Below, one piece after another: positions 9,252-22,901 of a DNA stretch of 64,000 nt. The notes under the pieces are model-generated. The model did no database searches. It was not told where the DNA came from and worked only from the letters and a program-made list of their open reading frames with translations. Each line of letters begins with the position of its first letter. The first letter of the stretch is position 1. This DNA comes from Streptomyces griseicoloratus (lineage in GTDB: Bacteria > Actinomycetota > Actinomycetes > Streptomycetales > Streptomycetaceae). A program made the translations under genes and the position numbers. The stretch is from assembly GCF_014534645.1 (NCBI RefSeq), contig NZ_JACVQF010000223.1, forward strand, positions 186,001 to 250,000, in the 5' to 3' direction.

Positions 9252-9824
9252 CTCTCCACAGATTCGGCGACTTTCTTCCGTCCACACCTTGGGGACCGGG
9301 AAGTTGTCCCGATCCTGTCCACAGCCAGGTCTGTTGAAGATGCATCAGGCCAGGTCAGCCCCTTGTGGATTCGTGGACGAACGATCTCCACAGGCTGTGG
9401 ATGACCGAGTGGTCCACAACCTGTGCATCGGGTTGTCCACGGGCAACCCACAGGCGGCGGCCGGTTGTCCCCAGTGATCACCGGCTTCTCCACATGTCTG
9501 TCCACTGTTCGGCAACCAGGAGCCCGCCCTCACCGCGTCGAGTGAAAGGCGTCACAACAAGGTGCCGGATTGGGCTGTGGGAAAGGTGGGTAAACCTGGG
9601 GACGGCTCTGGGGAGAAGTCGCCTCTCCCTGTGCACGGGGTGTGCAGAACTTTCCGTTCTCCACAGAGACCCCGGGTTGTCCACGGCCTCCACCCACAGG
9701 CCCCGTGGACAAAATTCCCGCGCTGAGCTGGGCAAACGTGGTTATCCACGGTATCCACAGGCCCTACTACTACTCCCGACCAGAGAGAGCGCGGAATTCG
9801 TTTCGAAGCGGGTCCTGTGCACAA
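9252..9824. other. oriC: replication origin oriC with clustered DnaA boxes
   Basis: The 991-bp dnaA-dnaN interval has no gene and many boxes resembling TTGTCCACA. Clear matches (zero or one mismatch to TT(G/A)TCCACA) include 9315-9323, 9410-9418, 9433-9441, 9465-9473, 9486-9494, 9657-9665, 9677-9685, 9704-9712 (minus), 9742-9750, 9751-9759 and 9816-9824 (minus). Weaker boxes lie at 9252-9260, 9278-9286, 9384-9392, 9396-9404 and 9498-9506. The array falls into two groups, about 9250-9510 and 9655-9825, separated by about 150 bp with few boxes. No strongly AT-rich unwinding segment stands out, as in other Streptomyces origins. Confidence 0.95.
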
Positions 9825-10005
9825 CTCGCGGTCTCGAGCCCGACCGCCCCTCGTCGCGACTTGACCCCGAAGGGCACCTACTGTCAGTGCGGTGCGTCAG
9901 ACTGGTCCCCGGTGTCCTTCCCGTCACAGGGACCGGCGACACCGAGTCAGACGACGAAGGCGAAGCAGGGCGAGAAGCGCCGGCAACAGCAGGAGGCGGC
10001 TTACG

Positions 10006-11136
10006 GTGAAGATCCGGGTGGAACGCGACGTACTCGCGGAGGCAGTGGCCTGGGCGGCGCGCAGCCTCCCGGCCCGTCCGCCGGCGCCGGTCCTCGCGGG
10101 CCTGCTGCTGAAGGCCGAGGACGGGCAGCTGAGCCTGTCGAGCTTCGACTACGAGGTCTCGGCGCGGGTGTCCGTGGAGGCCGAGGTCGAGGAGGAGGGC
10201 ACGGTCCTCGTTTCCGGCCGCCTCCTCGCCGACATCTCCCGTGCCCTGCCCAACCGGCCGGTGGAGATTTCCACAGACGGTGTACGGGCGACGGTGGTCT
10301 GCGGCTCCTCGCGGTTCACCCTCCACACCCTGCCTGTGGAGGAGTACCCGGCCCTGCCGCAGATGCCGAACGCGACGGGCACGGTCCCCGGCGAGGTCTT
10401 CTCGTCCGCCGTGCAGCAGGTCGCCATCGCCGCCGGCCGCGACGACACGCTGCCCGTCCTCACCGGTGTGCGCATCGAGATCGAGGGCGACACGGTGACG
10501 CTGGCCTCCACCGACCGCTACCGCTTCGCGGTCCGCGAGTTCCTGTGGAAGCCGGAGAACCCGGACGCCTCGGCGGTCGCCCTGGTGCCCGCCAAGACGC
10601 TCCTGGACACCGCCAAGGCGCTGACCAGCGGCGACCAGGTGATCCTGGCGCTGTCCGGCTCGGGCGCGGGCGAGGGCCTGATCGGTTTCGAGGGCGCCGG
10701 CCGCCGGACGACGACCCGGCTGCTGGAGGGCGACCTCCCGAAGTACAAGACGCTGTTCCCGACGGAGTTCAACAGCGTCGCCGTGATCGAGACCGCCCCC
10801 TTCGTGGAGGCCGTCAAGCGCGTCGCCCTGGTCGCCGAGCGCAACACCCCGGTGCGGCTCAGCTTCGAGCAGGGCGTGCTCATCCTGGAGGCCGGCTCCA
10901 GCGATGACGCACAGGCTGTGGAAAGGGTCGACGCCCAACTGGAGGGCGACGACATCTCGATCGCCTTCAACCCGACGTTCCTGCTGGACGGCCTGAGCGC
11001 CATCGACTCCCCGGTGGCGCAGCTGTCCTTCACGACGTCCACGAAGCCGGCGCTGCTGAGCGGCAAGCCCGCGGTGGACGCCGAGGCGGACGAGGCCTAC
11101 AAGTACCTGATCATGCCGGTGCGCCTGAGCGGCTGA
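10006..11136 (+). CDS. dnaN: DNA polymerase III beta subunit (sliding clamp)
   Basis: 376 residues from GTG 10006 with an AGGAGG site; the sequence then reads KIRVERDVLAEAVAWAARSLP. The clamp is a ring dimer that tethers the replicase and many repair enzymes. Three topologically equal domains are present; the middle one includes TLPVLTGVRIEIEGD and the end has the conserved YLIMPVRL C-terminus that lines the partner-binding pocket. A TTGACC hexamer at 9861-9866 could be a -35 element, but I see no matching -10. Confidence 0.97.
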   Translation: MKIRVERDVLAEAVAWAARSLPARPPAPVLAGLLLKAEDGQLSLSSFDYEVSARVSVEAEVEEEGTVLVSGRLLADISRALPNRPVEISTDGVRATVVCGSSRFTLHTLPVEEYPALPQMPNATGTVPGEVFSSAVQQVAIAAGRDDTLPVLTGVRIEIEGDTVTLASTDRYRFAVREFLWKPENPDASAVALVPAKTLLDTAKALTSGDQVILALSGSGAGEGLIGFEGAGRRTTTRLLEGDLPKYKTLFPTEFNSVAVIETAPFVEAVKRVALVAERNTPVRLSFEQGVLILEAGSSDDAQAVERVDAQLEGDDISIAFNPTFLLDGLSAIDSPVAQLSFTTSTKPALLSGKPAVDAEADEAYKYLIMPVRLSG

Positions 11137-11158
11137 TCCGCCGGGCGACTGTCCGGAA

Positions 11159-11197
11159 CCGGTTGTCCACAGCCCCGCCGGGCCGGTGGACAACCGG
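11159..11197. promoter_or_regulatory. inverted repeat made of two DnaA boxes after dnaN
   Basis: CCGGTTGTCCAC (11159-11170) and its exact complement (11186-11197) flank a 15-bp G+C-rich loop. Each arm carries a DnaA box: TTGTCCACA at 11163-11171 and TTGTCCACC on the other strand at 11185-11193. It could act as the dnaN terminator hairpin, as a DnaA-binding site upstream of gnd, or both. Confidence 0.6.
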
Positions 11198-11351
11198 GCC
11201 CGGCGGACGAAGCCGCAGGTCAGGGCGACGTTTGAGCGCAAGTGCCCACAGGTGTGCACGAGCGTCCGGGTTTAGTCTCGTACGCGGGTACGAAAGTGCC
11301 GCGGCACGTCGGTGCCGCCACGCCATCTCGCACACCTAAGGAAAACAACTG

Positions 11352-12227
11352 ATGGAGCTCGGTCTCGTCGGCCTCGGCAAGATGGGCGGCAACATGCGCG
11401 AGCGGATCCGCCGCGCGGGCCACACCGTCGTCGGATACGACCGCAACCCGGACCTCGCCGATGTCCACAGCCTGGAAGAGCTTGTGGGCAAGCTCACGGG
11501 TCCCCGCGTGGTCTGGGTGATGGTCCCGGCCGGCGAACCCACGCAGGCCACCATCGACCGGCTCGCCGAGCTGCTGGAGCCCGGCGACGTCGTCGTGGAC
11601 GGCGGCAACTCCCGCTGGACCGACGACGAGAAGCACGCCGAGGAGCTGGCGGCCAAGGGCATCGGCTTCGTCGACTGCGGCGTCTCGGGCGGCGTGTGGG
11701 GCCTGGAGAACGGCTACGCGCTGATGTACGGCGGTGACGCGGAGAACGTCGCCAAGGTGCAGCCGATCTTCGACGCCCTGAAGCCGGAGGGTGACTTCGG
11801 TTCGGTGCACGCCGGCAAGGTCGGTGCGGGCCACTTCGCGAAGATGGTCCACAACGGCATCGAGTACGCGATGATGCAGGCCTACGCCGAGGGCTGGGAG
11901 CTGCTGGAGAAGGTCGACTCCGTGGAGAACGTCCGCGAGGTCTTCCGCTCCTGGCAGGAGGGCACCGTCATCCGCTCCTGGCTGCTCGACCTGGCGGTCA
12001 ACGCCCTCGACGAGGACCAGCACCTGGACGGGCTCCGGGGTTATGCACAGGACTCCGGTGAGGGACGCTGGACTGTGGAGGCCGCGATCGACCACGCGGT
12101 TCCGCTGCCGGCGATCACAGCGTCGCTGTTCGCGCGGTTCGCCTCGCGCCAGGACGACTCGCCGCAGATGAAGATGATCGCCGCGCTGCGGAACCAGTTC
12201 GGCGGCCACGCGGTCGAGAAGAAGTAA
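11352..12227 (+). CDS. gnd: 6-phosphogluconate dehydrogenase, decarboxylating (short form)
   Basis: 291 residues, ATG with AAGGAAAA upstream. It oxidatively decarboxylates 6-phosphogluconate to ribulose 5-phosphate in the pentose phosphate pathway. The dinucleotide fold opens with [12 protein letters not shown] (residues 4-15). [10 protein letters not shown] and [17 protein letters not shown] are the substrate-binding segments, and [18 protein letters not shown] carries the catalytic Lys. The short class (about 290-330 residues, GntZ-like) lacks the long C-terminal domain of the 470-residue enzymes. Its position between dnaN and recF is a Streptomyces peculiarity. Confidence 0.95.
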   Translation: MELGLVGLGKMGGNMRERIRRAGHTVVGYDRNPDLADVHSLEELVGKLTGPRVVWVMVPAGEPTQATIDRLAELLEPGDVVVDGGNSRWTDDEKHAEELAAKGIGFVDCGVSGGVWGLENGYALMYGGDAENVAKVQPIFDALKPEGDFGSVHAGKVGAGHFAKMVHNGIEYAMMQAYAEGWELLEKVDSVENVREVFRSWQEGTVIRSWLLDLAVNALDEDQHLDGLRGYAQDSGEGRWTVEAAIDHAVPLPAITASLFARFASRQDDSPQMKMIAALRNQFGGHAVEKK

Positions 12228-12267
12228 TCAGTACGCGAAGGACATGGGTGGAGGTCGGCGAACGACC

Positions 12268-13389
12268 ATGCACGTCACGCATCTGTCGCTGGCCGACTTC
12301 CGCTCGTACGCGAGGGTCGAGGTCCCGCTCGACCCCGGCGTGACCGCGTTCGTCGGTCCCAACGGGCAGGGCAAGACGAACCTGGTCGAGGCGGTCGGCT
12401 ACCTGGCGACCCTCGGCAGTCACCGGGTCTCCTCCGACGCCCCCCTGGTCCGCATGGGCGCCGACCGCGCGATCGTCCGCGCCCAGGTGCGCCAGGGGGA
12501 CCGGCAGCAGCTGGTCGAGCTGGAGCTGAACCCGGGCCGCGCCAACCGTGCCCGTATCAACAGGTCCTCGCAGGTCAGGCCGCGTGACGTGCTCGGCATC
12601 GTACGGACCGTCCTGTTCGCGCCCGAGGACCTCGCCCTGGTCAAGGGCGATCCGGGTGAGCGTCGCCGCTTCCTCGACGAGCTGATCACCGCCCGCTCCC
12701 CGCGCATGGCGGGGGTGCGTTCGGACTACGACAGGGTCCTCAAGCAGCGCAACACCCTGCTGAAGTCGGCCGCGCTCGCCCGCCGGCACGGCGGCCGCGC
12801 GATGGACCTGTCCACGCTCGACGTCTGGGACCAGCACCTCGCGCGCGCGGGTGCCGAGCTGCTCGCCCAGCGCCTGGACCTGATCGCCGCGATCCAGCCG
12901 CTGGCCGACAAGGCGTACGAACAGCTGGCCCCCGGCGGCGGCCCCGTCGCCCTGGACTACAAGCCGTCGGCGCCCGGTGAGGCGCACACGCGGGAGGACC
13001 TCTTCGAGCAGCTGATGGCCGCGTTCGCCGAGGCCCGCAAGCAGGAGATCGAGCGGGGCGTCACGCTGGTCGGTCCGCACCGGGACGACCTGCTCCTCAG
13101 GCTCGGGCAGATGCCCGCCAAGGGGTACGCCTCCCACGGCGAGTCGTGGTCGTACGCGCTGGCGCTGCGTCTCGCGTCGTACGACCTGCTCAGAGCGGAG
13201 GGCAACGAGCCGGTGCTCGTCCTCGACGACGTCTTCGCCGAGCTGGACGCCCGGCGCCGCGAGCGGCTGGCCGAGCTGGTCGCGCCCGGCGAGCAGGTCC
13301 TGGTGACCGCCGCGGTCGACGACGACGTACCGCATGTGCTGGCGGGGGCGCGGTTCGCCGTGGCCGAGGGGACGGTGGAGCGCGTATGA
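12268..13389 (+). CDS. recF: DNA replication and repair protein RecF
   Basis: 373 residues from ATG 12268, which starts [14 protein letters not shown] as in other RecF proteins. An in-frame ATG at 12244 has a better-placed AAGGA and would add 8 residues. Walker [10 protein letters not shown] is at residues 31-39; the ABC signature segment is [16 protein letters not shown] near 291-306, and Walker B is [14 protein letters not shown]. RecF binds ATP at gapped DNA and loads RecA through RecOR. It overlaps the next gene by 4 nt. Confidence 0.96.
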   Translation: MHVTHLSLADFRSYARVEVPLDPGVTAFVGPNGQGKTNLVEAVGYLATLGSHRVSSDAPLVRMGADRAIVRAQVRQGDRQQLVELELNPGRANRARINRSSQVRPRDVLGIVRTVLFAPEDLALVKGDPGERRRFLDELITARSPRMAGVRSDYDRVLKQRNTLLKSAALARRHGGRAMDLSTLDVWDQHLARAGAELLAQRLDLIAAIQPLADKAYEQLAPGGGPVALDYKPSAPGEAHTREDLFEQLMAAFAEARKQEIERGVTLVGPHRDDLLLRLGQMPAKGYASHGESWSYALALRLASYDLLRAEGNEPVLVLDDVFAELDARRRERLAELVAPGEQVLVTAAVDDDVPHVLAGARFAVAEGTVERV

Positions 13390-13928
13390 GCACGGACGAG
13401 CCGACGCCGCGGAGGTCTCCCGAGCCGTCCGGTGTCGATCTCGCGCGCGTGGCGTTGCGGGCGGCGCGGGAGGCGGCACGCGCGCGTGGTGAGGCGGCTC
13501 AGCAGAAGCGGCAGGCCCGGCGTGGTGGTTTGCGCTCCGGCGCGCGCGCCGACGGCCGCGATCCCATGGCGCTGGGTTCGGCGATCAACCGGCTGATCAC
13601 CGAGCGGGGCTGGGAGACCCCGGCCGCGGTGGGTGGTGTGATGGGGCGGTGGCCGCAGATCGTCGGTGAGGACGTGGCCAAGCACTGTGTCCCGGAGCGG
13701 TACGACGAGGACGAGCGGGTGCTGGTCGTGCGGTGCGACTCGACGGCGTGGGCGACGAACCTGCGGCTGCTCGCGCCGACGCTGGTCGCCCGGCTGAACG
13801 AGGACCTCGGTCACGGCTCGGTGCGCGTGATCAAGGTGCAGGGTCCGGGTGGTCCGGGTGGTCCGGCCCGTCGCTACGGTCCGCTGCGTGCGCCGGGGAG
13901 TACGGGGCCGGGGGACACGTACGGGTGA
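13386..13928 (+). CDS. dciA: DciA-type replicative helicase loader (DUF721)
   Basis: 180 residues. A charged Arg/Ala-rich N-terminus (about 1-50) precedes the DUF721 core, [19 protein letters not shown] to [10 protein letters not shown], with the conserved [13 protein letters not shown] and the ATNLRLLAP segment. Proteins of this family, including the mycobacterial gene in the same recF-gyrB position, interact with DnaB helicase and help place it at the origin. The 4-nt overlap with recF suggests translational coupling. A short Gly/Pro/Arg-rich tail ends the protein. Confidence 0.88.
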   Translation: MSTDEPTPRRSPEPSGVDLARVALRAAREAARARGEAAQQKRQARRGGLRSGARADGRDPMALGSAINRLITERGWETPAAVGGVMGRWPQIVGEDVAKHCVPERYDEDERVLVVRCDSTAWATNLRLLAPTLVARLNEDLGHGSVRVIKVQGPGGPGGPARRYGPLRAPGSTGPGDTYG

Positions 13929-16413
<2,485 letters not shown>

Positions 16414-16455
16414 GTCGGTCTCAGCTGACCGCACCAGGAAGGACCTTCACCAGCA

Positions 16456-19050
<2,595 letters not shown>

Positions 19051-19066
19051 CACGAGGAGAGTCATC

Positions 19067-19834
19067 GTGAACGGAGCCACGGGCGCCGGATCGGCCGGTA
19101 CCTCCAGGGGTACGGAATCGGACGGCGGCCGTGGCTCCGTCGCGCACGGAACGGACTCGCAAGCCCCCTCGTCCTCACCCTCGTACGACACTCATGGATC
19201 CCAGGGGGGAACTGTGACGGACACCCGAGGTCCGCAGACCCAGCAGTACGCGGCTGGAGCGGGCCCGGCCGCTTCGGGCGCCCAGGGGCGGCCCGCGCAC
19301 CACCAGGAAGCCGCTCAGCAGCCGGCCTCGCCGCTGCCGGGGGAACGGCAACCGCAGCAGCCCGGCGGGCCGTACCACCCGCCGCAGGCGTACCAGACCC
19401 AGGGCGGCGCCGGCCCGTCCGGCGCCGTACGCCGCCCGCGCACCGGTGCGCGCACCACGCCCCGCGTCCGCAAGGCACGTCTGCGCGTGGCGAAGGCCGA
19501 CCCGTGGTCGGTGATGAAGGTCAGCTTCCTGCTCTCCATCGCGCTGGGCATCTGCACGATCGTCGCGTCGGCCGTGCTGTGGATGGTCATGGACGCCATG
19601 GGCGTCTTCTCATCGGTCGGCGGCACGATCTCCGAGGCGACCGGCTCCAACGAGTCGAACGGCTTCGACCTGCAGTCGTTCCTGTCGCTGCCCAACGTGC
19701 TGATGTTCACGACGATCATCGCGGTCATCGACGTCGTCCTCGCGACGGCCCTGGCGACGCTCGGCGCGTTCATCTACAACCTCTCCGCCGGCTTCGTCGG
19801 CGGCGTCGAGCTGACGCTCGCCGAGGACGAGTGA
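19067..19834 (+). CDS. DUF3566 membrane protein
   Basis: 255 residues from GTG 19067 with a GAGGAG site. The first about 140 residues are Gly/Pro/Gln/Ser-rich and probably disordered. DUF3566 then carries a conserved RVAKADPWSVMKVSFLLS junction and two transmembrane helices, LGICTIVASAVLWMVMDAM and MFTTIIAVIDVVLATALATL, and ends FVGGVELTLAEDE. Mycobacteria have a homologue in the same position after gyrA. Its function is unknown; a role at the membrane in growth or division is only guessed. Confidence 0.9.
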   Translation: MNGATGAGSAGTSRGTESDGGRGSVAHGTDSQAPSSSPSYDTHGSQGGTVTDTRGPQTQQYAAGAGPAASGAQGRPAHHQEAAQQPASPLPGERQPQQPGGPYHPPQAYQTQGGAGPSGAVRRPRTGARTTPRVRKARLRVAKADPWSVMKVSFLLSIALGICTIVASAVLWMVMDAMGVFSSVGGTISEATGSNESNGFDLQSFLSLPNVLMFTTIIAVIDVVLATALATLGAFIYNLSAGFVGGVELTLAEDE

Positions 19835-19840
19835 CGGACG

Positions 19841-19955
19841 GACGAGTGCCGCGCGGACGAGTGCCGCGCGGCTGGGACGGGTGGTTCCACGCCTGAGACG
19901 GGCGGTTCCGCGCTTGAGACGGGCGGTTTCACGGCTGGAGCGGGGGGTTCTCCGA
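19841..19955. repeat. tandem repeats (2 x 15 bp and 4 x 21 bp) before tRNA-Ile
   Basis: GACGAGTGCCGCGCG is repeated back to back (19841-19870). Then four 21-bp units follow (19872-19892, 19893-19913, 19914-19934, 19935-19955) of the form CTGAGACGGGCGGTTCC plus four variable bases. The array begins right after the DUF3566 stop and lies 55 bp before the tRNA promoter. No gene seems to cover it. Confidence 0.75.
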
Positions 19956-20009
19956 CGGGCCTCACGACGGCTTTTCGGTGGTCCCCCGGCGGCCCTCCGA
20001 CAACCGATT

Positions 20010-20038
20010 TTGGGACTGCCCACCTCGTGCGCTAATCT
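20010..20038 (+). promoter_or_regulatory. tRNA-Ile promoter
   Basis: TTGGGA (20010-20015), 17-bp spacer, TAATCT (20033-20038), about 40 bp upstream of the tRNA. This is a good housekeeping-sigma promoter. Confidence 0.7.
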
Positions 20039-20078
20039 TCAGGAGTCAGCGCGCGGGACACACACCGCAAAGCGCGGC

Positions 20079-20155
20079 GGGGCTATAGCTCAGTTGGTTA
20101 GAGCGCATCCCTGATAAGGATGAGGCCACAGGTTCAAATCCTGTTAGCCCCACCA
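20079..20155 (+). tRNA. tRNA-Ile (GAT)
   Basis: The full cloverleaf is readable: acceptor GGGGCTA pairs with TAGCCCC; the anticodon loop CTGATAA gives GAT; the T-arm contains GGTTCAAATCC. The discriminator A is at 20152 and a CCA tail is encoded at 20153-20155, unlike the tRNA-Ala further on. It stands alone, not in an rRNA operon. Confidence 0.97.
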
Positions 20156-20158
20156 GCG

Positions 20159-20193
20159 AGAAGACCTCCAGGTGATCCACCTGGAGGTCTTCT
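20159..20193 (+). terminator. terminator after tRNA-Ile
   Basis: A perfect 16-bp stem beginning AGAAGACCTCCAGGTG with a 3-nt loop, 3 nt after the encoded CCA. Very stable. Confidence 0.88.
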
Positions 20194-20248
20194 GCATGTA
20201 TGGGTGGCTCCGGGCCTGGGCGTGGGGCCGCGACTCGCGCAGACAGAG

Positions 20249-20280
20249 AGGCCCGGCGGCTCCTTCGAGCGGCCGGGCCT
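20249..20280. terminator. second hairpin between tRNA-Ile and the DUF6344 gene
   Basis: AGGCCCGGCGGCTC pairs with GAGCGGCCGGGCCT (13 of 14 pairs) around a CTTC loop. It lies 150 bp beyond the leftward gene ending at 20433 and may stop transcription from both sides. Nothing else is evident in 20281-20432. Confidence 0.55.
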
Positions 20281-20432
20281 TCGTCGTGGGCGGTGCTGTA
20301 CGCAAGTACGCCGTGGGGGACTGGTCGGGGCGGGAGTGGCCAGAGGGCCGGGAGGGGCAGAGCAACGGGGGGATCGAGAGGGTCGAGAGGCCGGACGGCC
20401 GGCGTCGGCACGTGCGGTGACGTGCCCGGCTG

Positions 20433-20825
20433 TCAGCGCTGGAGGGGCGTGTCGGCGGGGGCGGGGGATTCTTCCTCCTCCTGGGACGAGCCGGAGTCGC
20501 AGAGGGCGGCGGAGAGCGTGGCCTGGGAAGCGTCCGAGGGCGGGCGGTGCCGGCAGCTGGGGGACTTGCCGTGGGCCTCGGCGTGGATGCGCTGCTTCAT
20601 CGTGGGGGGCAGGGCCTCTGCCCGGAGTGAGGTTCGGGAGGGCATCGTCGGCGCCGTCACCCGGCCGGTGCTGTCGCTCTTCTTGCTGTTCTCGCTGTTG
20701 CGCTGCGTCTCGGTCTGCGGTACGGCCGCCGAGGCGGTCGTCGTGAAGATTCCGAGCGCCGTGAACAGCGCGAGGAAGGCGGTGACGATGGTGGTCCACA
20801 GCTTCATGACCTTGTTCCGGGCCAT
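20433..20825 (-). CDS. secreted DUF6344-type protein
   Basis: 130 residues, ATG with GTGAGGGG upstream. A typical signal peptide: basic MARNKVMK, hydrophobic core LWTTIVTAFLALFTALGIF, then TTTASAA with an AXA cleavage site near residue 34. The mature part is about 95 residues, polar, Ser/Glu-rich, low in hydrophobics and with two Cys, so probably disordered. I relate it to DUF6344 by its position next to a DLW-39 gene; function unknown. It is divergent from the DLW-39 gene with a 337-bp shared upstream region. Confidence 0.75.
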   Translation of the reverse strand: MARNKVMKLWTTIVTAFLALFTALGIFTTTASAAVPQTETQRNSENSKKSDSTGRVTAPTMPSRTSLRAEALPPTMKQRIHAEAHGKSPSCRHRPPSDASQATLSAALCDSGSSQEEEESPAPADTPLQR

Positions 20826-21087
20826 GGCCCCTCACTTTCGGGTCGGGCGATTTGCGTACTTTGCTCATGATGTGTATGTGGGCCGCGAAGTGGTGGACCG
20901 ACGCCCGTGGCGCGGCGCTCTTCTGATGAACACCACTCGGATGGACGCAAGAGAGGTGAAAAAGACCGGAGACGGGAGGACCGCGGGCAAAGTGACCGTC
21001 CGTGCGGGTGTGATCACCCTCCGGTCGGAACGGTTTGGTCCGCTTCTATCCGGCTCTGGTGACCGGGAGTTGACGGACGACACAGGT

Positions 21088-21117
21088 CACCGATCGATAT
21101 CGATCGGTGTGTATAGT
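21088..21117 (+). promoter_or_regulatory. perfect 22-bp palindrome over the DLW-39 promoter
   Basis: The half-site CACCGATCGAT (21088-21098) is followed directly by its exact complement to 21109. Three bases later comes a -10-like TATAGT (21112-21117), so the palindrome covers where -35 should be. The arrangement is that of a repressor (or activator) operator. The remainder of 20826-21087 shows no gene. Confidence 0.7.
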
Positions 21118-21162
21118 CGGGCGCCAGAGGTCCCCTACGTCAAGGAAAGACGAGGTCGCGCG

Positions 21163-21291
21163 GTGAAGAAGCTTCTCCTGGTCGCACTGGCCGCCATCGG
21201 CGGGCTCCTCGTGTACCGCCAGATCCAGGCGGATCGCGCCGAGCAGGATCTGTGGACGGAGGCGACTGACTCCGTGCCCACGGGTTCGTGA
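21163..21291 (+). CDS. DLW-39 family small membrane protein
   Basis: 42 residues, GTG start. MKKLLLVALAAIGGLLVYR is a short membrane anchor, followed by QIQADRAEQDLWTEATDSV with the DLW motif that names the family. Such microproteins are near-universal in Streptomyces close to the gyrA region but have no assigned role. The probable promoter lies at 21112-21117 under a palindromic operator, and a good terminator follows at 21319. Confidence 0.9.
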   Translation: MKKLLLVALAAIGGLLVYRQIQADRAEQDLWTEATDSVPTGS

Positions 21292-21318
21292 GTACGACCG
21301 ACATCCGGTTCTGAACAG

Positions 21319-21347
21319 ACCCCGGCCGTCATTGCGGTCGGGGTTTT
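21319..21347 (+). terminator. terminator after the DLW-39 gene
   Basis: ACCCCGGCCG pairs with CGGTCGGGGT (one G-T pair), 6-nt loop, then TTTT. Confidence 0.88.
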
Positions 21348-21427
21348 GTGTTGCCCGGATGGCGGGCGGGGTCGCCGGGCAGGATGGGCCACGGTCCGGT
21401 CCGGGCGACTGCGAGGAGTGGCGGGTG

Positions 21428-22852
21428 ATGGGGCGGTGGTGTATGGCTCGGCGGCGGGCCCGGGCGCGGCGAGCCTGGGGCTGCCGGCCCTGGGCGTGGC
21501 GGGCCGGGGTCCGGCGCGTCAGGCCGTCGGGGAGGCGCGCACGGGTGGTCGTACGCCCGGGCCTGGTGGCCGTACGCCTGGCCGTGGTGACCGCGGTGGC
21601 CGGTGCCACGGTCCTCCTGCCGGGAGCCACCGCACCGGCGGCCGACGCGGCGGACGGCTACGCCTACGCCTTCGCCGACGGGGCCCGGCGCATCGAGGGA
21701 GCGACCGGTACGGCGGACGCCGTCGCCCTGGAGCCGGGCACGACGTACCGGAGCTCCCTGCCGCGGAGCGGCACGGTCCACTTCCGGCTCGAACTGGACG
21801 CCGCCTCGAACGCGTACGCCTCCGTCACCGCCGTCCCGGCTGCCGGTGCCGCTGTCACGGCCGCCGACGGCATCCGGATGTCCGTACGGGACGCCGATGG
21901 CAGTTCCTGCTCCTCGGACAGCGTGAGTTTCGGCGCCGCCCGCAGCCCGCGCCCCCTCACGGCCTGGGGCATGCGGGAGATCTCCCCCGGCGGGCTCAGG
22001 TGCCAGGAACCCGGCACCTACTACGTCACGGTCGAGCGGATCCGGCCGCAGGACTCCCCGCCGGATCCCTGGGCCCTGGAACTCGCCACCGCCACCGAGC
22101 CGGGCCTGGAACGCACCGGGGCGACGAGCGCACCCGGCACCTGGGACTCGTCCTCGCCGGAGCCCGTCACCGGCGAGCCGGAGCGCCGCCGCGGCGGCAG
22201 CGGATTCGCCGACGCCACCGCCGTCGCGCAGGGCGTCTGGCGCGACGACGTCCGGCCCGGGCAGACCCTCTTCTACAAGGTGCCGGTCGACTGGGGCCGG
22301 CAGCTGTACGCGACGGCCGAACTCGGCAGCGCCGGCGGTGGTTCCGGCTATGCGCCCGGCGCCCTGTCCCTGACCCTGCACAACCCCGTGCGGGGAGAGG
22401 TCGACGACGCCGCCACCGGATACGCCGGCCGCCGGGCGACTGCCGACCTGTCGCCCGTGCCCCCGGTCGCCCACGCCAACCGCCATGCCGCCGCCGACCA
22501 GGTCAGCGGCATGCGGTTCGCCGGCGAGTACTACCTCGTCGTGCACCTCGCGGAGGGGGTCGCCGAGGACTTCGGCGAGGGTCCGTTCGGGCTGACGCTG
22601 CGCGTGCGCATCAAGGGGGGCGGGCAGGGCGGTCCCGGGTACGACGGGGAGCCGGTGCCCCGGGGCGTCTTCGAGGTCGCGGGCCGGGCGGCCGCTTCGG
22701 AGGGCGGGGCCGCGAGTGACGACCTCGCCATGAAGGCGGTCGCCGTGGGCGGCATCGGTACGGGGAGCGCGCTGCTGGTGGGGCTCGGCGTGTGGACGGT
22801 GGTGGCGCGGCGCAGAGGTCCGGGCCCGCGCCCCGGCAGCCCGGGACTGTAG
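21428..22852 (+). CDS. secreted, C-terminally membrane-anchored protein of unknown function
   Basis: 474 residues from ATG 21428 with GAGGAG upstream. A long Arg-rich N-region (about 45 residues) precedes a hydrophobic export segment LVAVRLAVVTAVAGATVLLP and APAADAADG, a plausible cleavage region near residue 75. The mature part is about 350 residues with beta-rich, Tyr/Gly-rich sequence containing two similar units: GTTYRSSLPRSGTVHFRLEL and GQTLFYKVPVDWGRQLYATA, each followed by a prebound-type domain. It ends with a transmembrane helix (VGGIGTGSALLVGLGVWTVV) and a basic tail. It faces a kinase gene tail to tail with 49 bp between. No enzyme motif is seen; a cell-surface binding protein is an inference. 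Confidence 0.85.
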   Translation: MGRWCMARRRARARRAWGCRPWAWRAGVRRVRPSGRRARVVVRPGLVAVRLAVVTAVAGATVLLPGATAPAADAADGYAYAFADGARRIEGATGTADAVALEPGTTYRSSLPRSGTVHFRLELDAASNAYASVTAVPAAGAAVTAADGIRMSVRDADGSSCSSDSVSFGAARSPRPLTAWGMREISPGGLRCQEPGTYYVTVERIRPQDSPPDPWALELATATEPGLERTGATSAPGTWDSSSPEPVTGEPERRRGGSGFADATAVAQGVWRDDVRPGQTLFYKVPVDWGRQLYATAELGSAGGGSGYAPGALSLTLHNPVRGEVDDAATGYAGRRATADLSPVPPVAHANRHAAADQVSGMRFAGEYYLVVHLAEGVAEDFGEGPFGLTLRVRIKGGGQGGPGYDGEPVPRGVFEVAGRAAASEGGAASDDLAMKAVAVGGIGTGSALLVGLGVWTVVARRRGPGPRPGSPGL

Positions 22853-22901
22853 CGGCGGCCCCGCGGCCCCGGACTTGGCGGCGGCGCGGCCCTCCCGCGT
22901 G

